From: Actinomycetota bacterium
GTDB taxonomy: Bacteria > Actinomycetota > Actinomycetes > Propionibacteriales > Nocardioidaceae
Assembly: GCA_009702305.1 (NCBI GenBank)
Contig: WLIH01000047.1
Span: 1-10,126, forward strand
Length of the DNA: 10,126 nucleotides
Direction: 5' to 3'
Shown here: positions 7,201 to 10,126 of the stretch, piece after piece
How the letters are laid out: every line of letters starts with the position of its first letter
Numbering within the stretch: the first letter of the stretch is position 1
Program-made: the position numbers and the translations under genes
The notes under the pieces: generated by a model
What the model was told of the DNA's origin: nothing
Database searches by the model: none
The model's input: only the letters and a program-made list of their open reading frames with translations

Positions 7201-8125
7201 CGGCGGCGGACTGATGCGGGTCGAGCGGGTCAAGATCGGCAAGCGCGCCTTCGTCGGCAACTCCGGCATGGCCGCCCCGGGCCGCAAGGTGCCCAAGGCG
7301 TCATTGGTGGCGGTGCTCTCGGCAGCGCCACAACGCAAGAGCGCCCGCTCGGGCGAGTCCTGGTTGGGCAGCCCGCCCGCGCCGCTGCGGCGTACGGCGC
7401 AGGCCTCCGACGACTCGCGCACCTACGCACCTCCGACCCGGCTCAAGGTGGCGCGCTCGCTCGTCGAGCTCGCGCGCCTGGTGCCGGTCGTGCTCAGCCT
7501 CGCCCTGTCGCTGCTGGTCGTGGTCGCCTTGGTGGGACTGTGGTCCGGCCCGGGTCTGCTCGTCGCGCTGGTCGTGGCCGGGCCGCTCCTCTCCCTCGCG
7601 GGAGTCACCGCGGCCGCGGTGAGTGTGGCCGCGAAGTGGCTGCTGGTCGGCCGGATCCGGCCGGGCAACCACCCTCTGTGGAGCTCGTTCGTGTGGCGCA
7701 ACGAGCTCGCGGACACGTTCGTCGAGGTGCTGGCCGCGCCGTGGTTCGCCCGCGGTGTCGCCGGCACGCCGCTGCTCAACCTGTGGCTGCGGGCGATGGG
7801 GGCCAGCGTCGGCCGTGGCGTCTGGTGCGAGACGTACTGGCTGCCCGAAGCCGATCTCGTGGTCCTCGGCGACGGTGCGACCGTCAACCAGGGCACCGTC
7901 GTGCAGACCCATCTCTTCCACGACCGCACGCTCAGCCTCGACACCGTCACCATGCGACGGGGCGCGACGCTCGGACCCAACAGCGTCATCCTGCCCGCAG
8001 CGACGCTGGGCGCCCACGCTACGGTCGGACCCGTGTCGTTGGTGATGAGGGGGGAGTCGGTGCCGGACAAGACCCGCTGGATCGGCAACCCCATCGGGGC
8101 CTGGGCCGAGGGTGAGGACGTGTGA
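4262..8125 (+). CDS. Single-module membrane NRPS of the epsilon-polylysine synthetase (Pls) type: A-PCP with three hexapeptide-repeat terminal domains
   Basis: The 1287 residues are close to the roughly 1300 of Streptomyces Pls. The adenylation domain (about 20-490) has FTSGSTGKPKG at 153-163, FDASCEEMW at 202-210, NTYGPTEATVV at 290-300, YRSGDV, GRADDQVKLGGRRIELGE and TSGKVDRDALP with Lys479. Specificity positions read by hand are D203, A204, E207, S246, I267, G269, T291, V299, V300 and K479. The carrier domain has DDFFDLGGGSL with Ser533 for phosphopantetheine. Hydrophobic blocks at about 608-660, 823-889 and 1074-1129 alternate with three hexapeptide acyltransferase-like domains at about 680-806, 900-1042 and 1137-1280. 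There is no classical C or TE domain. By family, it activates one amino acid and iteratively joins side-chain amine to carboxylate while passing the chain across the membrane; lysine or another basic amino acid is likely. The GTG start is the only candidate after the previous stop; no clear ribosome site is seen. Confidence 0.93.
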   Translation: MIDDHQGSPLLRGALAPPARTLVDIFRTTVQLGADEPAIDAGTGVLTYAGAEEAADALADELNALGIGRGDKVGVRVRSGTTDLYVAILGVLVAGAAYVPVDADDPDERARLVFDEADVAAVIGDQLLVAPRVAREPREHEEPTPDDDAWVIFTSGSTGKPKGVAVTHRSAAAFVDAEARLFVQAEPIGVGDRVMAGLSVAFDASCEEMWLAWRYGACLVPAPRALVRSGIDVGPWLVANEITVVSTVPTLVALWPIESLQRVRLLIMGGEACPPELVTRLVDPGREVWNTYGPTEATVVACGTALDGVGPVRIGLPLDGWDLAVVDAAGAHVAPGESGELIIGGVGLARYLDPVKDAEMYAPMPSLGWERAYRSGDVVTFDPDGLLFSGRADDQVKLGGRRIELGEIDSALLGLPGVLSAAAAVRRTASGNQLLVGYVTTDAGYDPALAMTLLRSALPASLVPRVAPVDSLPTRTSGKVDRDALPWPLPLERDAVTPTLSGTAAWVAELWLDILGADVRSPADDFFDLGGGSLTAAQLVSRLRQRYPEVAVGDVYERPRVAQLAAYLDDMAQAGPESKRRVSPTPRKTQAGQVVATVALRTAAAPRWLTWIGLGSTLLATDDDLAWLPTAPWPALLLAWLLFVSAPGRMLLAAGAARVLLHDLDGGQHPRGGKVHLRLWFADRLADELGATGLAGSAWITWYARLLGARIGRDVDLHSLPPVTGMLVLGQGCSIEPEVDLKGYWVDGDVLHVGAVRVRARARVGTRSMLLPGSDVGADAEVAPGSAVFGTVPEGEFWSGSPAVRVAQTARGPWSERPPGGRAWLVAYAAVAATLAAIPVLAVLAGVAVPLLVGVRPDDLGDAVGLLRWLPLSAVIGLTTAAVLVWAVVRGAGRMIRPGVHPVRSGEALAIWSTLRVMDEARTWLFPLYSSQLTSTWLRLLGARIGTEVEASTVLMLPSLTQVNDQAFLADDTLIGGYELGGGLMRVERVKIGKRAFVGNSGMAAPGRKVPKASLVAVLSAAPQRKSARSGESWLGSPPAPLRRTAQASDDSRTYAPPTRLKVARSLVELARLVPVVLSLALSLLVVVALVGLWSGPGLLVALVVAGPLLSLAGVTAAAVSVAAKWLLVGRIRPGNHPLWSSFVWRNELADTFVEVLAAPWFARGVAGTPLLNLWLRAMGASVGRGVWCETYWLPEADLVVLGDGATVNQGTVVQTHLFHDRTLSLDTVTMRRGATLGPNSVILPAATLGAHATVGPVSLVMRGESVPDKTRWIGNPIGAWAEGEDV
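8108..8121 (+). promoter_or_regulatory. Ribosome binding site for the aminopeptidase, inside the end of the NRPS gene
   Basis: Two purine-rich blocks, GAGG at 8108-8111 and GAGG at 8114-8117, lie 10 and 4 nt before the GTG at 8122. They support that start, which overlaps the NRPS stop as GTGA, and imply translational coupling of the two genes. Confidence 0.6.
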
Positions 8126-9453
8126 GGCTGCCCGGCAGCCACTCGGACCTCCCGACCGGCGATCCCTACCTGCCCGGTCACGGCGACCGCTCCTGGAGCG
8201 CGCTGCACTACGACCTCGAGCTGCACTACGACCTCGAGCCCAATCGGCTCTCCGCCCAGGCGACCATCCGCTGCCGGGTCGAGGACGATGTCGAGCGGCT
8301 GGTGCTCGACCTCGCGCACCTGGAGGTCACCAAGGTGCTCGTCGACGGCAAGGCCCCGGCGAAGTACTCCCAGCGCGACCACCGCCTCGTCGTCCGGCTC
8401 CGCTCCGAGGTCCCCGCCGGGAGCGAGCTGACCCTCCAGGTCAAGTACGCCGGCAGCCCGCGCCCGCTCGTCGAGCGCCATCACGGCGACGCCGGCTGGG
8501 AGGAGCTCAGCGACGGCGTCATCGTCGCCGGGCAGCCCCACGGCGCGCCGACCTGGTTTCCGTGCAACGACCGGCCCGACGACAAGGCGGCCTACCGGAT
8601 CGCGGTGACCACCCACCCCGACTACACGGTCGTCGCCAACGGCACCCTGACTCAGCGCCGCCGTCGGGGCAGCACCACCACGTGGGTGCACGAGCAGGAC
8701 GAGCCGATGTCGACCTATCTCGCGACGGTCCAGATCGGGCGCTACGACGTCCGCGAGGGCGCCGGCTCGCCGCCGATCCGGTGTGTCGTGCCGACCGATG
8801 CGGGTGACGGTGTCGAGGCGGCGTTCGGCCGCCAGCCGGAGATGATGTCGGCGTTCGAGCGGCTCTTCGGGCCGTACCCCTTCCCGGCGTACGCCGTCGT
8901 GGTGACCGGCGACGACCTCGAGATCCCGCTGGAGTCGCAGAGCCTGTCGACCTTCGGGCGCAACTTCCTCACCGACGACTGGGACCACGTGCGGCTGGTC
9001 GCGCACGAGCTGGCGCACCAGTGGTTCGGCAACACCGTCACCCTGCGCGAGTGGCGCGACATCTGGCTGCACGAGGGCTTCGCCTGCTACGCCGAGTGGC
9101 TCTGGGCCGAGGTGTCGGGCGGCGACACCGCCGACACGTGGGCCCGCCGTCACCACGACCGGCTCGCCGGACTCAAGCAGGACCTGCTCCTCAGCGATCC
9201 CGGTCCGGAGCTGATGTTCGACGACCGCGTCTACAAGCGCGGCGCGCTGACCCTGCACGCCCTGCGGCTCAGCGCGGGCGACGACGCGTTCTTCGCCCTG
9301 CTGCGCAGCTGGGTCGCCGAGCACCGTGGTGCCTCGGTCACGACCGCCGACTTCGTCGGCTGGGTCGCCGAGCAGGTCTCCGCCGATGCGGCCGCGCTGC
9401 TCGACCCGTGGCTCAACGAGCTGGAGCTGCCTGACCTGCCGTCCGCCAGCTGA
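8122..9453 (+). CDS. M1-family zinc metallo-aminopeptidase, short form
   Basis: The protein has 443 residues. The N-terminal beta domain begins around GDPYLPGHGDRSW and LHYDLE. The catalytic thermolysin-like domain carries HELAHQWFG at 295-303 (zinc ligands His295 and His299, catalytic Glu296) and LHEGFACYAEW with third ligand Glu318, giving the standard HEXXH-18-E spacing. Tyr371 in VYKRGALTL matches the transition-state tyrosine. The exopeptidase GxMEN motif appears as the variant LESQS at about 270-274 (Glu271 binds the substrate amino terminus), as in other short bacterial M1 enzymes. The large C-terminal helical domain of PepN-like members is absent, so this is the short subclass. No signal peptide is present, so it is predicted cytosolic. 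It overlaps the NRPS stop by 4 nt, suggesting a role tied to the product, such as trimming or clearing poly(amino acid), or simply amino-acid recycling. Residues 28-39 contain a tandem repeat. Confidence 0.92.
   Translation: MRLPGSHSDLPTGDPYLPGHGDRSWSALHYDLELHYDLEPNRLSAQATIRCRVEDDVERLVLDLAHLEVTKVLVDGKAPAKYSQRDHRLVVRLRSEVPAGSELTLQVKYAGSPRPLVERHHGDAGWEELSDGVIVAGQPHGAPTWFPCNDRPDDKAAYRIAVTTHPDYTVVANGTLTQRRRRGSTTTWVHEQDEPMSTYLATVQIGRYDVREGAGSPPIRCVVPTDAGDGVEAAFGRQPEMMSAFERLFGPYPFPAYAVVVTGDDLEIPLESQSLSTFGRNFLTDDWDHVRLVAHELAHQWFGNTVTLREWRDIWLHEGFACYAEWLWAEVSGGDTADTWARRHHDRLAGLKQDLLLSDPGPELMFDDRVYKRGALTLHALRLSAGDDAFFALLRSWVAEHRGASVTTADFVGWVAEQVSADAAALLDPWLNELELPDLPSAS
8203..8238 (+). repeat. Perfect 18-bp tandem duplication within the aminopeptidase gene
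   Basis: CTGCACTACGACCTCGAG occurs at 8203-8220 and again at 8221-8238 with no mismatch. It encodes LHYDLE twice, in frame. M1 enzymes usually have a beta-strand pattern of the HYDLxLxYD type here, so two similar strands are expected from the family, but identity at every third position is not. Confidence 0.9.
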
Positions 9454-9892
9454 CCTCGACCCCGGCTGCCCTCGGATCGACCCCGGCGACCGCGACCGTC
9501 GCGACCCAGGTCGGGCCGAGGTCGAGCGGGCGGGACCAGAGCACCGGAAGATCGGCGGGCTCACGACGCAGTCCCTCGCCGGTGGCCTTGGCGGCGGCCT
9601 CGACGAGCGTCCAGCGCTGGCGGTCGCCGAACTCGCCGAACTCGCCGACCGGCGGACCCGCCGGCTCGACGTCGACGCCGATCACCCCGGCCCAGGTCCA
9701 GGCCACGAGCACGAGGTCGTCGGCGTACGACAGGCTCACCGACGGCGCCACCCCGCGCGCCACCCGCACCACGGGTCTGCCGTGGAGGGTGCTCGCGCAC
9801 CGGGGGCAGATGCGCGAGACCGAGACCGCTCCGACCACCTCGCGCAGCAGCCGCTCGCCAGCGCGACGCAGCTCGGCACGGGTCGCAGGCAC
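9413..9892 (-). CDS. Small Sfp-type 4'-phosphopantetheinyl transferase
   Basis: The 159 residues are shorter than the 220 or more of Sfp, but within the small actinobacterial forms I know. Motifs in order are CPRCASTLHGRP at 29-40 (the CPxC...HGxP segment of actinobacterial Sfp-like enzymes), SLSYADD at 53-59 (usually SLSHS), GVDVEP at 72-77 with magnesium ligands Asp74 and Glu76, and WTLVEAAAKATGEGL at 94-108 with Glu98 and conserved Lys102. Family role: transfer of phosphopantetheine from CoA to a carrier-protein serine. The obvious neighbour substrate is Ser533 of the NRPS. It starts at GTG (9892), with an in-frame TAG 12 nt upstream and AGGG/GAGG before it. Its 3' end overlaps the aminopeptidase gene by 41 nt in convergent orientation. 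Oddities are the histidine of SLSHS changed to tyrosine and Val in place of the usual Lys of the WxxKE motif. Confidence 0.85.
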   Translation of the reverse strand: MPATRAELRRAGERLLREVVGAVSVSRICPRCASTLHGRPVVRVARGVAPSVSLSYADDLVLVAWTWAGVIGVDVEPAGPPVGEFGEFGDRQRWTLVEAAAKATGEGLRREPADLPVLWSRPLDLGPTWVATVAVAGVDPRAAGVEVSWRTAGQAAPAR

Positions 9893-9924
9893 GCCTCGAC
9901 CCTAGGCGAGCGCCCGCACCCCCG

Positions 9925-9973
9925 TGACGTCATACGGACGGGACGTCCCCTTGTCCGCTCCGGATGACGTCCC
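9925..9973. promoter_or_regulatory. Three GACGTC palindromes in the divergent promoter region, candidate operator
   Basis: The sites are TGACGTCA at 9925-9932, GGGACGTCCC at 9940-9949 and TGACGTCCC at 9965-9973. The GACGTC cores have centres 16 and 24 nt apart. The first overlaps the minus-strand -10 candidate and the third overlaps the plus-strand -35 candidate. That placement would suit a repressor or shared regulator, but GACGTC is not rare in DNA of this GC content. Confidence 0.35.
9929..9957 (-). promoter_or_regulatory. Candidate promoter for the phosphopantetheinyl transferase gene
   Basis: On the minus strand, CGGACA (9957-9952) and TATGAC (9934-9929) are separated by 17 nt and would start transcription about 30 nt before the GTG. 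An alternative is a leaderless arrangement with TAGGGT (9904-9899) six nt before the GTG but with no good -35. The two cannot be told apart by eye. Confidence 0.35.
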
Positions 9974-9993
9974 ACGGGCCCCCCGAGTAGCCT
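9965..9993 (+). promoter_or_regulatory. Probable leaderless promoter for the DUF1801 gene
   Basis: TGACGT (9965-9970) and TAGCCT (9988-9993) are 17 nt apart. TAGCCT fits the actinobacterial TANNNT -10 pattern and ends 7 nt before the ATG at 10001, the spacing expected when the transcript begins at the start codon. No Shine-Dalgarno sequence lies between, which agrees with a leaderless message. Confidence 0.5.
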
Positions 9994-10000
9994 CACGGCC

Positions 10001-10126
10001 ATGAGCGACTGGCGAGGGGACCTGATCGAGTCCGCGCGGGGCCTGATCCTGGAGGCGGAGCCGGCCACGGTCGAAGAGGTCAAGTGGCGCAAGGCGTCGA
10101 ACCCCGACGGCGTGCCGACGTTCTCC
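10001..10126 (+). CDS. DUF1801-family protein, 3' truncated by the window
   Basis: Only the first 42 codons are inside the window. The visible residues contain LILEAEPATVEEVKWRKASN followed by PDGVPTFS. This matches the start of DUF1801 (YdhG/YjbR-like) proteins, which typically have an I-x-E-A-x-P-x-x-x-E-x-(V/I)-K-W motif followed by a Pro-containing turn and a hydrophobic strand. These are small cytosolic proteins of unclear biochemical role. The ATG is supported by the leaderless promoter just upstream. It is divergent from the phosphopantetheinyl transferase gene and shares a 108-nt control region with it. No link to the poly(amino acid) system is suggested by its family. Confidence 0.75.
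   Translation, partial: MSDWRGDLIESARGLILEAEPATVEEVKWRKASNPDGVPTFS

Noticed and set aside
7423..9564. A 713-codon open frame on the minus strand
   Set aside because: It is antisense to the synthetase end and the M1 peptidase, which carry intact catalytic motifs. The predicted protein shows no family feature and has biased composition.

Overview
The window is very GC-rich, with G or C at most third codon positions, frequent GTG starts and many 1-4 nt stop/start overlaps. This fits a high-GC actinobacterium. The codon style and the family mix suggest a Nocardioides-like member of the Propionibacteriales, but that placement is an inference.

Layout. The left edge (3-359) holds the C-terminal end of a protein with a carboxypeptidase-regulatory-like (Cna-B type) beta domain. 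It is closed by a perfect 17-bp hairpin terminator (384-420). A run of six plus-strand genes follows: a single-pass membrane protein (537-1100), a WecB-type UDP-GlcNAc 2-epimerase (1100-2275), a lipoprotein of unknown function (2298-2906), a membrane family-2 glycosyltransferase (2903-4198), a 1287-residue single-module NRPS (4262-8125) and a short M1 metallo-aminopeptidase (8122-9453). Most junctions overlap or are tight. The largest gap is 63 nt, before the NRPS. A small Sfp-type 4'-phosphopantetheinyl transferase on the minus strand (9413-9892) converges on the peptidase and overlaps its 3' end. A divergent promoter region (about 9893-10000) with three GACGTC sites leads into a DUF1801 gene (10001 onwards) cut by the window edge.

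The main system is the NRPS. It has an adenylation domain, one carrier domain, and then three hexapeptide-repeat acyltransferase-like domains alternating with three hydrophobic membrane blocks. It has no classical condensation or thioesterase domain. This is the architecture of epsilon-poly-L-lysine synthetase (Pls) and related makers of non-alpha poly(amino acids). The specificity residues read by hand give DAESIGTVVK, close to the code I remember for lysine. The window therefore probably encodes a poly(basic amino acid) synthetase, an adjacent carrier-activating PPTase and a translationally coupled aminopeptidase. The co-directional sugar genes (a UDP-ManNAc supplier and a membrane glycosyltransferase) raise the possibility that the polycation works with a surface glycan. 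That link is inferred from position only.
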